Source: JASBZA01 sp964392065 (lineage in GTDB: Bacteria; Bacillota; Clostridia; Saccharofermentanales; Fastidiosipilaceae). Taken from it: a stretch of 64,000 nucleotides of DNA. The translations under genes and the position numbers were made by a program. The notes beneath the pieces were generated by a model. That model saw only the letters and a list, made by a program, of their open reading frames with translations, was not told where the DNA came from and searched no databases. Below, in pieces: positions 44,407 to 53,550 of this stretch (position 1 is the stretch's first letter; every line of letters starts with the position of its first letter). Where the stretch lies: assembly GCA_964392065.1 (NCBI GenBank), contig CAYMOG010000003.1:1-64000 (forward strand), read 5' to 3'.

Positions 44407-44409
44407 TAT

Positions 44410-46434
44410 TTAATCCTTCAACAGTTCCGTTTTATTTTCTAGAGAAGAGATGAACTCTGCTTCACTGAGTATTCGAATCCCCAATTGTTCTGCTTTATCT
44501 TTTTTGCTACCTGGTTTTAATCCCAATACTAGATAATCTGTATTTTTCGAAACCGAAGAACTTAGCTTTCCACCATTTTCTTGGATAATGGCTTCAATTT
44601 CTTTGCGACTATAGAGTTCCATACTCCCAGTAACCACAAAAACTAAGCTATCCCAAATCTGCTCGCTTTCTTCTTCAGTTGAACTGCTGAAGAAATTCAA
44701 GCCTAAATGTTCAAGTTCTCTAAGTAATGTAAGATTGGCATCACTTGCAAAAAAAGCTTGTATCATACTAGCACTACCGAAACCAATTTCTGGAACCTGA
44801 AGAAGTTCCTCCATACTTGCTTGGGCCAAATCCCACAATGAAGTAAAATGTTTCGATAGAACTTGAGATGCTTGCGCACCAATATGTGTGATACCTAACC
44901 CATTAATCAAACGCTCTAGATTATTGGATTTGGAGTTTTCTATAGCTAAAAGAAGTTTCTCTACAGATTTCGGTCCAAAACCTGGCAAGTTTTCTAATTC
45001 TTCTTTCTTATCCTTTAGACGATAAATATCACTAATACTATGGATAAAACCCGCTTTCACAAAGGCTTCTAAATTTGCTGGGCCTAAGCCTTCTATATTC
45101 ATTGCACCACGCGATGTAAAATGAATCAGATGGCGTAAGCGCTGAGCGGGACAACTTGCTCCTGTACAATATGTAGCCGATTCCCCAGGCTTACGGATGA
45201 CGACTGAGCCACATGATGGACAGTAATGAGGCATTTCATAAACTTCGGAGTTTGGATTTCTTCTCTCTTCAATTACGCGAACTACTTCTGGAATGATATC
45301 TCCAGCCTTCTGGATTATTACAGTATCTTTAACTCTAATATCCTTAAGTCTTATGAAATCTTCATTATGTAAGGTCGCTCTACTAACAGTAGATCCTGCT
45401 ACTAATACTGGCTTCAAATACGCTAAAGGCGTAAGTTTTCCACTTCTTCCTACCTGCACGACAATATCTTCTACTATTGTCTCAACTTGCTCTGCAGCAA
45501 ATTTACAAGCAACTGCCCAACGGGGAAACTTCGAAGTAGATCCAAGTTGTTCTCGCATAGCCAAATTATTCAGTTTTACTACCGCCCCATCAATTCCATA
45601 AGGTAGCTGATTTCTACTTTCCTTTATTTCTTCTACTCTACTTATAATTGCATTTTTTGAAGTAAAAGGGCCACTTTCACTTATTGTAGGGAACCCATTT
45701 TTCTGAAGAAATTGAATACTTTCGTCATGGGTTTGAAAACTTAAGCCTTCAACAAGCTGAACATTAAAACAAAACAATGACAACTCTCTTGATTTTGTTA
45801 CATTAGCATCGAGTTGACGCAAAGAACCTGCTGCGGCATTACGTGGATTGGCAAAAGTTTTCTGCCCTAACGCCTCTTGTTCTAGATTTAGACGATCGAA
45901 ACTCTCCTGACTCATATAGACTTCTGCACGTATAATGATTCGGTTTAAACCCTCTGCATTAGGTAATGTCATGGGTAGATTTTGTAAAGTTTTTATGTTC
46001 TCCGTAATATCTTCGCCTTCTAGTCCATCACCTCGTGTTGCAGCTTGAAAAAATTCACCTTCTCTATATTCAATAGAAACGGATAACCCGTCAATCTTAG
46101 GTTCAACAATCCAAGCTAAGTCCTTATAACTGCTCATAAGTTTACTTAGATAAGTTTCTAGCTCATCGATGGAAAAAACATCTTGTAAACTTTCCATCTT
46201 TACAGCATGTGTAACTTTAGAAAATAAATTACTGACTTGCCCGCCTACGGATTGAGTAGGCGAGTTTTCTAAACGAAATTCAGGATACTGAGTTTCTATC
46301 GCTTCTAATTCACGTAATAATTGATCATAAGTTTGATCATCAATTAGAGGACTATCTAAGTCATAGTATGCATGATTATAGTCTTCTAATTGCTTACGCA
46401 GTTTATCTACATACTCTTGACTAATTTCAGACAT
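44410..46434 (-). CDS. ligA: NAD-dependent DNA ligase
   Basis: LigA seals nicks in replication and repair using NAD+. The 674 residues show the Ia domain (YDLDSPLIDDQTYD), the adenylation site EPKIDG with Lys113, an OB fold, a four-Cys zinc finger (CPSC...CTGASCPAQ), HhH repeats and a C-terminal BRCT domain (SLVFVVTGSMELYSRKE). It lies 6 nt downstream of the PC4-like gene. Confidence 0.97.
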   Translation of the reverse strand: MSEISQEYVDKLRKQLEDYNHAYYDLDSPLIDDQTYDQLLRELEAIETQYPEFRLENSPTQSVGGQVSNLFSKVTHAVKMESLQDVFSIDELETYLSKLMSSYKDLAWIVEPKIDGLSVSIEYREGEFFQAATRGDGLEGEDITENIKTLQNLPMTLPNAEGLNRIIIRAEVYMSQESFDRLNLEQEALGQKTFANPRNAAAGSLRQLDANVTKSRELSLFCFNVQLVEGLSFQTHDESIQFLQKNGFPTISESGPFTSKNAIISRVEEIKESRNQLPYGIDGAVVKLNNLAMREQLGSTSKFPRWAVACKFAAEQVETIVEDIVVQVGRSGKLTPLAYLKPVLVAGSTVSRATLHNEDFIRLKDIRVKDTVIIQKAGDIIPEVVRVIEERRNPNSEVYEMPHYCPSCGSVVIRKPGESATYCTGASCPAQRLRHLIHFTSRGAMNIEGLGPANLEAFVKAGFIHSISDIYRLKDKKEELENLPGFGPKSVEKLLLAIENSKSNNLERLINGLGITHIGAQASQVLSKHFTSLWDLAQASMEELLQVPEIGFGSASMIQAFFASDANLTLLRELEHLGLNFFSSSTEEESEQIWDSLVFVVTGSMELYSRKEIEAIIQENGGKLSSSVSKNTDYLVLGLKPGSKKDKAEQLGIRILSEAEFISSLENKTELLKD

Positions 46435-46440
46435 AATAAC

Positions 46441-46692
46441 TTAATTCTCTTCAACTAATTCATAGGGGTCGTGCTCATCAATAATCTCTTTGAGAATCAT
46501 AACTTCTTCAGCAGTCATGGAAACACCTTTTCCCATCTTCGTATGATCAGGAGACCAATCTCTTATATCAATCTTAGGCTTAGCATTATTCCAGCTAACC
46601 ACATTGATTTCTCGGTTCCATCCTGATTTGCTACTGGAGAGTACACCTAATTCTTTTACTACTTTAAAAGTAAATTCTTTTTTTTCTGCCAT
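46441..46692 (-). CDS. YdbC/PC4-like nucleic-acid-binding protein
   Basis: This 83-residue protein matches the YdbC family of Firmicutes: ELGVLSSSKSGWNREINVVSWN, KIDIRDWSPDHTKMGKG and a C-terminal helix. It has the fold of the eukaryotic coactivator PC4 and binds single-stranded DNA or RNA as a dimer. It stands directly before ligA, in keeping with a DNA-related role, though none is established. Confidence 0.9.
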   Translation of the reverse strand: MAEKKEFTFKVVKELGVLSSSKSGWNREINVVSWNNAKPKIDIRDWSPDHTKMGKGVSMTAEEVMILKEIIDEHDPYELVEEN

Positions 46693-46861
46693 AATTATTC
46701 CTCTTTCTTTTCACATTTCTTCTTGATTGAATGAAATTATACCATGATTTGAGATGGCATTCTTTACATGTATATGTCGAAATTTCATCATATCTTCCTA
46801 TCTTTGCATTAATTTGCAGTATAATAATAGACTATGAGAGATAATTTTTGGAGGCTATATT

Positions 46862-47983
46862 ATGTTATTTGTTAACGGTAAACTTTATGATGATAATTTT
46901 ATTCTTCGTAACTATGATATGCGCGTTACAGAGGGTAAAATTACCAATCTTGGACCAAGGGGTTCAATTGCAGCAGAATCTGAAGAAGAAGTCATTGATG
47001 TACAAGGGAAAACACTAGTACCGGGTATGTTTGATACCCATATTCATGGCGCATTAGGCAAAGATGTTATGGATGCAGATCCAGAATCCTTAGAAGTTAT
47101 TAGTCGATATCTTGCATCCAAGGGTACAACTTCCTTCCTTCCTACAACCATGACTATGGGTGTAGAACATTTGAAACCTGTTTTTGAACTACAAGGAAAA
47201 TTAAGTGGAGCCCATATGCTTGGCTATCATATGGAAGGTCCCTTTATTGCTATGGATAAGAAGGGCGCCCAAAATGGAGACTATGTACGACAAGCAACTG
47301 TAGAAGAAATGGAAATTTATGGCGATAACGCTAATATTAGAATCATTACTATGGCTCCAGAAATAGAAAATGCATTAGATTTTATCCGTAAGATGAAAGA
47401 CAAAGTCGTTATTTCTATGGGTCATTCTTCAGCAGAATATGAGGAAGCCAAGGCAGCTATTGAAGCAGGTGCCTTATCTGTTACCCACTGCTTTAACGCT
47501 ATGAATCAAATGCAACATAGATCTCCTGGAATTATAGGTGCAGCGGTTCAAGCCGGCATATATGGAGAATTAATCGCTGATGGACTACATATACATCCGG
47601 CGGTAGTGTATTGTAATTATAAAATGTTTGGACCTGAACGCATGATTCTTGTATCGGACTCATTACGCGCAACTGGCTTAGGTGATGGTACTTATGAATT
47701 TGGTGGTCAACCTATGTATGTCAAGGATAACATTGCACGCGTAGGAGATGGTGCTATTGCTGGTGGAATGTCTAACACATGGCAAAATGTAAAAAACTGT
47801 TATGAATGGGGAATTCCTTTGGCCGATGCCATTCGAATGGGGTCTCTTACTCCAGCAAGTTTAATAGGAGAAGATAAAAACAAAGGTAGTTTAGCAGTCG
47901 GTAAGGATGCAGATTTCTTGCTTATCAATGATCAACTTGATTTACTAGAAGTCTACCTGAATGGTGAGAAGTTCGAGGAATAA
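46862..47983 (+). CDS. nagA: N-acetylglucosamine-6-phosphate deacetylase
   Basis: NagA removes acetate from GlcNAc-6-P, feeding recycled cell-wall amino sugars to NagB. The 373-residue amidohydrolase-fold protein has GMFDTHIHGALGKDVMDAD, GTTSFLPTTMTMG, YHMEGPFI, SMGHSSAEYEEA, THCFNAMNQM and LVSDSLRATG, which supply the metal and catalytic residues. A -10-like TATAAT is at 46820-46825. The partner nagB is in the window at 53.5 kb on the other strand, not adjacent. The stop abuts the next ATG. Confidence 0.94.
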   Translation: MLFVNGKLYDDNFILRNYDMRVTEGKITNLGPRGSIAAESEEEVIDVQGKTLVPGMFDTHIHGALGKDVMDADPESLEVISRYLASKGTTSFLPTTMTMGVEHLKPVFELQGKLSGAHMLGYHMEGPFIAMDKKGAQNGDYVRQATVEEMEIYGDNANIRIITMAPEIENALDFIRKMKDKVVISMGHSSAEYEEAKAAIEAGALSVTHCFNAMNQMQHRSPGIIGAAVQAGIYGELIADGLHIHPAVVYCNYKMFGPERMILVSDSLRATGLGDGTYEFGGQPMYVKDNIARVGDGAIAGGMSNTWQNVKNCYEWGIPLADAIRMGSLTPASLIGEDKNKGSLAVGKDADFLLINDQLDLLEVYLNGEKFEE

Positions 47984-48898
47984 ATGTATAGTCAATTTAT
48001 AGTTATTTTATGTATAGTGCTATTTATTGGCTTAATAATCGGAATCAGGGCGTTAACAGAACCTTATCGCCCTGATTTTTCTATTTATGAATTAGGTGAG
48101 AAACGTGAAGGACTCAAACCTTTATCCATTATATTATTTAGTGATTTCCATTACCCCTTAGACCGGATTCCTGCAGATGCTATACTTCATTTCGCTCTAG
48201 AAAATGACGCGGATTGCGTATTATTTGCTGGCGATATGGTCTCTCACGAAAAAGATTTACAAGCTGGCCAAAGCATTGCCGAGCGTATAGCCAGCGTACT
48301 AAAACAAGATAATATTCCTTATCTAGCAGTCTTAGGTAATCATGATCTAGGGTTAAGAAATGTAAATACAGGATACCCCTTATTAATCAATGAACATTTT
48401 ATAATCCAAGATAAGAATGGTAATGAATGGAAAATTTTAGGACTTGATGATATTCGTATTGGCAAGATAGATATAGAAAGGGCCATACATACTCCTCATT
48501 CCAGTAGTTCGACTGCAAGTGGCCATATAGATGCAAGTAGAACCATTACCCTCGCACATAATCCCGATTCAATACTCAAACTACAAGCATCTTACAGTAA
48601 ATTCTGTTTCAGTGGACACTTCCACGGTGGACAGATACGTTTGTTTGGCCTAGAGTATCTTCTCCTTCGTAAGGAAGTTTTATGTAGGACTGGACATGTA
48701 TCGGGATTATTTAAAATACGAGGTTTTTATCATTTCATTTCTAGAGGTTTCGGAAATGTGCTCTTCCCTCTTAGATTAGGCGCTAGACCAGAAATCACCT
48801 TGCTACAGGTACATCCACAAGTTAACATGCTTGATTCAAGCCAAGGGGATAAAAAAATAAATGCATATATTGAAAAGCATGGTTTCTTGTATGAATGA
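47984..48898 (+). CDS. Membrane-anchored metallophosphoesterase
   Basis: This 304-residue protein has one N-terminal hydrophobic helix (about residues 4-22) and the calcineurin-like motifs: FSDFHYPLD, LFAGDMVSH, VLGNHDLG, LAHNPDS and FSGHFHGGQIR. It resembles YkuE/YaeI-type phosphodiesterases acting at the membrane, with lipid or cell-wall precursors suggested as substrates. The ATG follows the nagA stop directly, with GAGGAA inside nagA as ribosome site, so the two are coupled. Confidence 0.9.
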   Translation: MYSQFIVILCIVLFIGLIIGIRALTEPYRPDFSIYELGEKREGLKPLSIILFSDFHYPLDRIPADAILHFALENDADCVLFAGDMVSHEKDLQAGQSIAERIASVLKQDNIPYLAVLGNHDLGLRNVNTGYPLLINEHFIIQDKNGNEWKILGLDDIRIGKIDIERAIHTPHSSSSTASGHIDASRTITLAHNPDSILKLQASYSKFCFSGHFHGGQIRLFGLEYLLLRKEVLCRTGHVSGLFKIRGFYHFISRGFGNVLFPLRLGARPEITLLQVHPQVNMLDSSQGDKKINAYIEKHGFLYE

Positions 48899-48926
48899 TA
48901 AATTTCTTATCACAAGCTCTAATCTA

Positions 48927-48954
48927 TTCGTAAATCTTCTTCAAGATTTACGAA
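48927..48954. repeat. Perfect 12-bp hairpin without T run, downstream of metallophosphoesterase
   Basis: TTCGTAAATCTT (48927-48938) and AAGATTTACGAA (48943-48954) flank the loop CTTC. Neither strand continues with a T run, so it is not a standard Rho-independent terminator. It may stabilise the mRNA 3' end. The stretch from 48955 to 49146 shows nothing else convincing. Confidence 0.55.
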
Positions 48955-49146
48955 CACCTACGTATATATAAACATAAAAAAAGATAGAAATGACTTGGAT
49001 CCAGAGATAATTACAACTTATACAAGTAAATATAAAAAACGAAATAAATCGCAATAGAATGTATTCTAAAGTTCATACCCATACTTAATGTCCTGTGTAT
49101 CGGGATTTAAACCAAACACTATATTAAAATCTAGGGAGATTATAAA

Positions 49147-49396
49147 ATGGAAGCAAAAAATAATCCAAGTTGGAAATACGAAGTAACTTCAGTAGATAAA
49201 AACACAAAATTATTCAGGGGAATATATTTTCGACTATAAATGGATTGATACTCGGCAAACCACGATAGTATGTGATCCGGTCCATCGTAAACAGCATGTT
49301 TTTTATATTTATGAGGTCGAAATAAATGGTCAGAAACATCAGTTTGTTGCTGGAGAATTTTATAATTCGTTCTGGAGTTTCTATACCTATAGATAA
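49147..49396 (+). pseudogene. Small soluble protein gene with +1 frameshift at a T4 run
   Basis: An ATG with a good ribosome site (AGGGAG, 8 nt upstream) opens a frame that ends after 31 codons (MEAKNNPSWKYEVTSVDK...). One base later the frame continues for about 55 more codons with well-formed sequence (DYKWIDTRQTTIVCDP, FYIYEVEINGQKHQFVAGEF, NSFWSFYTYR). Deleting one T from the run at 49227-49230 restores a single 82-residue protein reading RGIYFDYKWID. I do not recognise the family. It could be a pseudogene, sequencing error or a programmed shift. Confidence 0.55.
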
Positions 49397-49467
49397 TGAC
49401 AACTTCTCAATTCTTAGGGTATAAGAGCTAGGCATCTTTTATCTTGAGACAAATTTTTTTAAATCAA

Positions 49468-49516
49468 AAAGGCGAGTGGAAATCCAATTGCTTCTCACTC
49501 GCCTTTCGTTTTTTAC
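49468..49516. terminator. Bidirectional terminator upstream of the fba end
   Basis: AAAGGCGAGTG (49468-49478) and CACTCGCCTTT (49496-49506) form an 11-bp stem. TTTTTT follows on the plus strand, and TTGATTTAAAAAAATTTG follows on the minus strand. It ends transcripts from both sides. Confidence 0.8.
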
Positions 49517-49603
49517 TGTATTTTAGCCAATAAGTATTTTACATTACTTCCTTACCAGCATAGAATTCCCCATACTTTTTGTAATATCAAGAATTTAATT
49601 AAC

Positions 49604-50539
49604 TTAAGCTTTGTTATCAGAACCTAGAACATTCTTGATCTTATGGGCTACCATGCCTCTAACTGCATCTCTAGCTGGACCTAAATATTTTCTAGGATCA
49701 AATTCTGCAGGATGGTCACTGAAATACTTACGAATAGTCCCTGTCATAGCAAGACGAATATCGGAATCAATATTAATCTTACATACAGCAGAACGTGCTG
49801 CTTGACGAAGCATATCTTCTGGTATACCAATGGCATCTGGCATATTACCACCATTTGCATTAATCATTTCTACATATTCTGGAATAACAGACGATGCACC
49901 GTGAAGAACAATTGGGAATTCAGGTAAACGTAAGCTTACTTCTTCTAGAATATCGAAACGAAGCTGTGGTTTCTGACCTGGTTTAAATTTAAAAGCACCA
50001 TGGGAAGTTCCAATAGCAATAGCTAGAGAATCAACACCCGTCTGGCTTACAAAGGCTTCAACTTCATCAGGCTTCGTGTAGCTGGCGTCTTCTGCTGATA
50101 CATTAATTTCATCCTCAACACCTGCAAGCATGCCTAGTTCACCTTCAACGGTGACATTATGCTTATGTGCGTACTCTACTACTCGAGCAGTCAATTCGAC
50201 ATTTTCTTCAAAAGGAAGATGAGAACCATCAATCATAACAGAAGTAAATCCACCGTCAATAACATTCTTGCATAATTCGAAACTATCACCATGATCCAAG
50301 TGCAATGCAATGGGTAAGTCCGTTTCAATAATTGCAGCTTCAATTAGCTTCGTTAGATATGTATGGTTTGCATAAGACCTAGCACCTTTGGACACCTGTA
50401 AGATAAGCGGTGAATTTAACTCTTTCGCTGCCTCCGTAATCCCTTGAACAATCTCCATATTGTTCACGTTAAAAGCACCAATAGCGTAACCGCCTTCATA
50501 TGCCTTCTTAAACATTTCTCTAGTATTTTGTAATGCCAT
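49604..50539 (-). CDS. fba: Class II fructose-1,6-bisphosphate aldolase
   Basis: This Zn-dependent aldolase splits fructose 1,6-bisphosphate in glycolysis and works in reverse in gluconeogenesis. The 311 residues show AIGAFNVNNMEIVQGI, ALHLDHGDSFELC (catalytic Asp and Zn His), SVMIDGSHLPFEENV, GELGMLAGVED, AIAIGTSHGAFKF and PIVLHGASSV. The ATG follows AAAGGAG. It is downstream of valS and ends in a bidirectional terminator. Related tagatose-bisphosphate aldolases are very similar, but with pfkA in the window glycolytic Fba is likeliest. Confidence 0.92.
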   Translation of the reverse strand: MALQNTREMFKKAYEGGYAIGAFNVNNMEIVQGITEAAKELNSPLILQVSKGARSYANHTYLTKLIEAAIIETDLPIALHLDHGDSFELCKNVIDGGFTSVMIDGSHLPFEENVELTARVVEYAHKHNVTVEGELGMLAGVEDEINVSAEDASYTKPDEVEAFVSQTGVDSLAIAIGTSHGAFKFKPGQKPQLRFDILEEVSLRLPEFPIVLHGASSVIPEYVEMINANGGNMPDAIGIPEDMLRQAARSAVCKINIDSDIRLAMTGTIRKYFSDHPAEFDPRKYLGPARDAVRGMVAHKIKNVLGSDNKA

Positions 50540-50617
50540 ATTATTTCTCCTTTAGCCTATTACATACTTAAACTTTATATCCAATTTTAATACTTATTTA
50601 CTCGTAATGCAATGAAA

Positions 50618-53272
50618 TCACGTATTTTTGGCCAAAGACGCAATGCGTCCTTGCACCGCCCTTAACTTCTCTTCTATAGATTCACGTTTCTCTTTTTCTT
50701 TCTGTACAACTTGTTCTGGAGCTCTACGAATAAAAGCTTCATTTTTAAGCATTTTGTCGCTGTGTGCAATATCCGACAGAAGTGACGCCTCTTCTTCCCT
50801 TAAACGATTAAGCTCTTTAGCAAGATCAAGCATTTCACTTTGAGGGATGAAAATTGTCCCTTTGCTAAACACCATACTTAGCATAGGATTCTCCCAATCT
50901 GTACCTTCTGCTAATTCTAGCGTACTAACACCAGCTAAGCGTTCCAGGTAATTAGCAGCTTGTAGAAAATAATTTCTCGTCGCCTCATCATCCGAATCTA
51001 AGATTGCTTGAATTCTAAGCTTAGGACTCACGCCCATTTCATTTCGTAGTTGTCTAATACCAATGATTGCTTCGAAAACGACTTGCATTTGGCGCTCTGC
51101 GTCTTTATCAATTCGCTCCTCTTCCGAGTTAGGCCACTGACTAATCATGATACTTTGCTCAGTCTTGGGTAAATGTTGGAATATTTCTTCCGTAACAAAA
51201 GGCATGAATGGATGAAGTAAGCGCAGGGCATTATCTAGTACATAAACTAATACGTATTGTGCCGTACTTCGAGACTGAGAATTCTTATCAAAGAGTCTAG
51301 GTTTTACCATTTCTATATACCAATCACAGAATTTATCCCAGAAAAATTCATAGATACTGGCCAAAGCAAGTCCTAATTCATAGTTTTCTAGATTCTTCGT
51401 AACTTCATCTATCGTTGAATGGAGACTAGAAAGAATCCATCTATCCTCAAGTTGCAAGGGTTCATTTGAATAGTCTGGATGTTCTTCTTCTAAGTTCATC
51501 ATTACAAAACGAAAAGCGTTCCAGATTTTATTGACAAAAGCTCTCCCCGCTTCTACCGTTTCTTCATTGAATCGTTGATCATTTCCAGGTGCCGTATTAT
51601 TTATCAAAGCATAACGTAAAGCATCGGTTCCGAAATGTTCGATAATATCAAGTGGGTCGATACCATTGTTCAAAGACTTGCTCATTTTTCTTCCTTGGCT
51701 ATCTCTCACCATGCCGTGCAAGAAAACGGTTTGAAATGGAACTTGACCCGTCTGATCTATACCTTGAAATATCATTCTTGCAACCCAGAAGAAAATAATA
51801 TCAAAACCTGTAGATAATGTGCTAGTTGGGTAAAAATACTTATAATCTTCTGTTTCATCTGGCCAACCTAGCGTTGAAAAAGGCCATAGAGCAGAACTAA
51901 ACCAAGTGTCTAAAGTATCCTCGTCTTGGACTATATCTTCGCTACCACAAGTGGGACAGATTTCAGGAACATTTCTGCCAACATAAACATAATCACATCC
52001 TGGACCTTGGCAATACCATGCAGGAATCCTATGCCCCCACCACAATTGTCTTGAGATATTCCAATCTTCAATATTTTCTAACCAGTTGAAGTAAGTCTTC
52101 TCTGTATGCTTCGGTACGAATTGAATATTCCCATTGCGAACGGCTTCAATAGCAGGTGTAGCAAGAGGTTTCATTCTTACGAACCATTGCGCGGAAACTC
52201 TAGGTTCAACGGTAGTTGAACAGCGCTGACAATTTCCTACTTTATGTATATAATCTTCAATCTCTCCTAATGCGCCTTCCTTCTCCAAGGCAGGCACTAT
52301 AGCTTTACGACAGGCTTCTCTTGTCATCCCTGCGAATGGTCCTGCAAGCGTATTCATCTTGCCTTGTTGGTCCATAACTTCAACAAATTCAAGATTATGC
52401 CGTAAACCAATTTCATAATCATTAGGGTCATGTGCAGGCGTAATTTTTACACAACCCGTCCCAAATTCAGATTCAACATATGTATCAGCAATAATTGGAA
52501 TGCGTCTTCCTACAATAGGTAAAATAACATATTTTCCTATTATATCCTGATATCTTGTATCTTCAGGATGTACAGCGACTGCGGTATCCCCAAGCATGGT
52601 TTCCGGTCTCGTTGTCGCTACTTCTACGTAACCACTACCATCTTCTAATGGATACTTGAAATGCCATAAATGACTGCTACGTTCATCATAAATAACTTCA
52701 ATATCACTAATTGTAGTTTGACAACTAGGACACCAATTGAGCATGCGCGTGCCACGGTAAATTAAATCTCTCTTATAGAGATCTTCGAAAACCGTGTAAA
52801 CGGCATCGGATAGACCATCATCTAGAGTGAAACGTTCCCTAGACCAGTCACAAGAACATGCTAACTTACGTAATTGCTCCGTTATTCTTTTCCCATACTT
52901 TTCCTTCCACGCCCAAGTTTCAGCGAGAAAAGCTTCGCGTCCTAAATCCTCTTTGGATTTCCCTTCTGAAGCAAGTTTCTCTACAACTTTTGCTTCTGTT
53001 GCAATCGACGCATGGTCTGTACCTGGCAACCATAAAGCCTCATAACCTTGCATTCTTCTCCAGCGAATGAGGATATCTTGTAGCGTATTATCCAAGGCAT
53101 GTCCCATATGAAGCTGACCAGTAATATTAGGTGGCGGCATCACAATCGTGAAGGGTTTCTTGTCGGGATTCACATGGGCAGTAAAATAACCTTTTGATTC
53201 CCAATTCTGATAGATCTGATCTTCCCTATCTTTTGGTATGAACTTATTAGGGATATTCAACTCTCTTGGCAT
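50618..53272 (-). CDS. valS: Valyl-tRNA synthetase
   Basis: ValS charges tRNA-Val and edits threonine. The 884-residue class Ia enzyme has the HIGH-type motif PPNITGQLHMGHAL, the editing (CP1) domain, GRKMSKSLNNG (KMSKS), an anticodon-binding helical domain and a C-terminal coiled coil (EMLDLAKELNRLREEEASLL). A T-box leader precedes it, so expression should rise when tRNA-Val is uncharged. The ATG follows GGAGG by 7 nt. Confidence 0.97.
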   Translation of the reverse strand: MPRELNIPNKFIPKDREDQIYQNWESKGYFTAHVNPDKKPFTIVMPPPNITGQLHMGHALDNTLQDILIRWRRMQGYEALWLPGTDHASIATEAKVVEKLASEGKSKEDLGREAFLAETWAWKEKYGKRITEQLRKLACSCDWSRERFTLDDGLSDAVYTVFEDLYKRDLIYRGTRMLNWCPSCQTTISDIEVIYDERSSHLWHFKYPLEDGSGYVEVATTRPETMLGDTAVAVHPEDTRYQDIIGKYVILPIVGRRIPIIADTYVESEFGTGCVKITPAHDPNDYEIGLRHNLEFVEVMDQQGKMNTLAGPFAGMTREACRKAIVPALEKEGALGEIEDYIHKVGNCQRCSTTVEPRVSAQWFVRMKPLATPAIEAVRNGNIQFVPKHTEKTYFNWLENIEDWNISRQLWWGHRIPAWYCQGPGCDYVYVGRNVPEICPTCGSEDIVQDEDTLDTWFSSALWPFSTLGWPDETEDYKYFYPTSTLSTGFDIIFFWVARMIFQGIDQTGQVPFQTVFLHGMVRDSQGRKMSKSLNNGIDPLDIIEHFGTDALRYALINNTAPGNDQRFNEETVEAGRAFVNKIWNAFRFVMMNLEEEHPDYSNEPLQLEDRWILSSLHSTIDEVTKNLENYELGLALASIYEFFWDKFCDWYIEMVKPRLFDKNSQSRSTAQYVLVYVLDNALRLLHPFMPFVTEEIFQHLPKTEQSIMISQWPNSEEERIDKDAERQMQVVFEAIIGIRQLRNEMGVSPKLRIQAILDSDDEATRNYFLQAANYLERLAGVSTLELAEGTDWENPMLSMVFSKGTIFIPQSEMLDLAKELNRLREEEASLLSDIAHSDKMLKNEAFIRRAPEQVVQKEKEKRESIEEKLRAVQGRIASLAKNT

Positions 53273-53289
53273 ATATAAACCTCCAAATA

Positions 53290-53512
53290 AAAAAGCAGCT
53301 TATCCGTTTCCGGACGAAAAGCTGCTTTCCGCGGTACCACCGAAATTTTGCGCGTAAAAAACGCGCAACTCTCAAACATTTAAGGCTGTTCCTACCTCCC
53401 AAGCTCATAGGCTACCTTCGGATCACTAGACCTGCATTCTCTCAACCTATGGAATGCTCTCTGTGAGGGCTATAAGATCTTACTCTTCCTCTTCATCACT
53501 TGAGTATATGTA
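53290..53512 (-). promoter_or_regulatory. T-box riboswitch leader of valS
   Basis: The minus strand holds the T-box core GGTGGTACCGCGG (53329-53341) that pairs with the free tRNA CCA end, a terminator hairpin with arms AAAGCAGCTT and AAGCTGCTTT (53292-53328) plus T run, and an upstream Stem I region with GAGTAAGA. A GTA triplet at 53413-53415, within GAAGGTAGCC near the 3' side of Stem I, is a good candidate specifier codon for valine. Uncharged tRNA-Val would favour the antiterminator and valS expression. Confidence 0.88.
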
Positions 53513-53520
53513 TTATCAGT

Positions 53521-53550
53521 ATTATAGTTTTGCTGCGGCTTCCTCGTCAA
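53521..53550 (-). promoter_or_regulatory. Promoter of the valS T-box leader, inside nagB
   Basis: On the minus strand the -35 TTGACG, 18-nt spacer and perfect -10 TATAAT sit in the last codons of nagB; the -10 overlaps the nagB stop codon. Transcription would start near 53513, exactly ahead of T-box Stem I. Confidence 0.7.

Noticed and set aside
48927..48954. The perfect 12-bp hairpin after the metallophosphoesterase gene as a Rho-independent terminator
   Set aside because: No T run follows on either strand, so it is listed only as a repeat.
49214..49435. A 73-residue minus-strand open frame
   Set aside because: The plus strand here has a good ribosome site and a coherent protein once one T is removed; the minus frame has neither.
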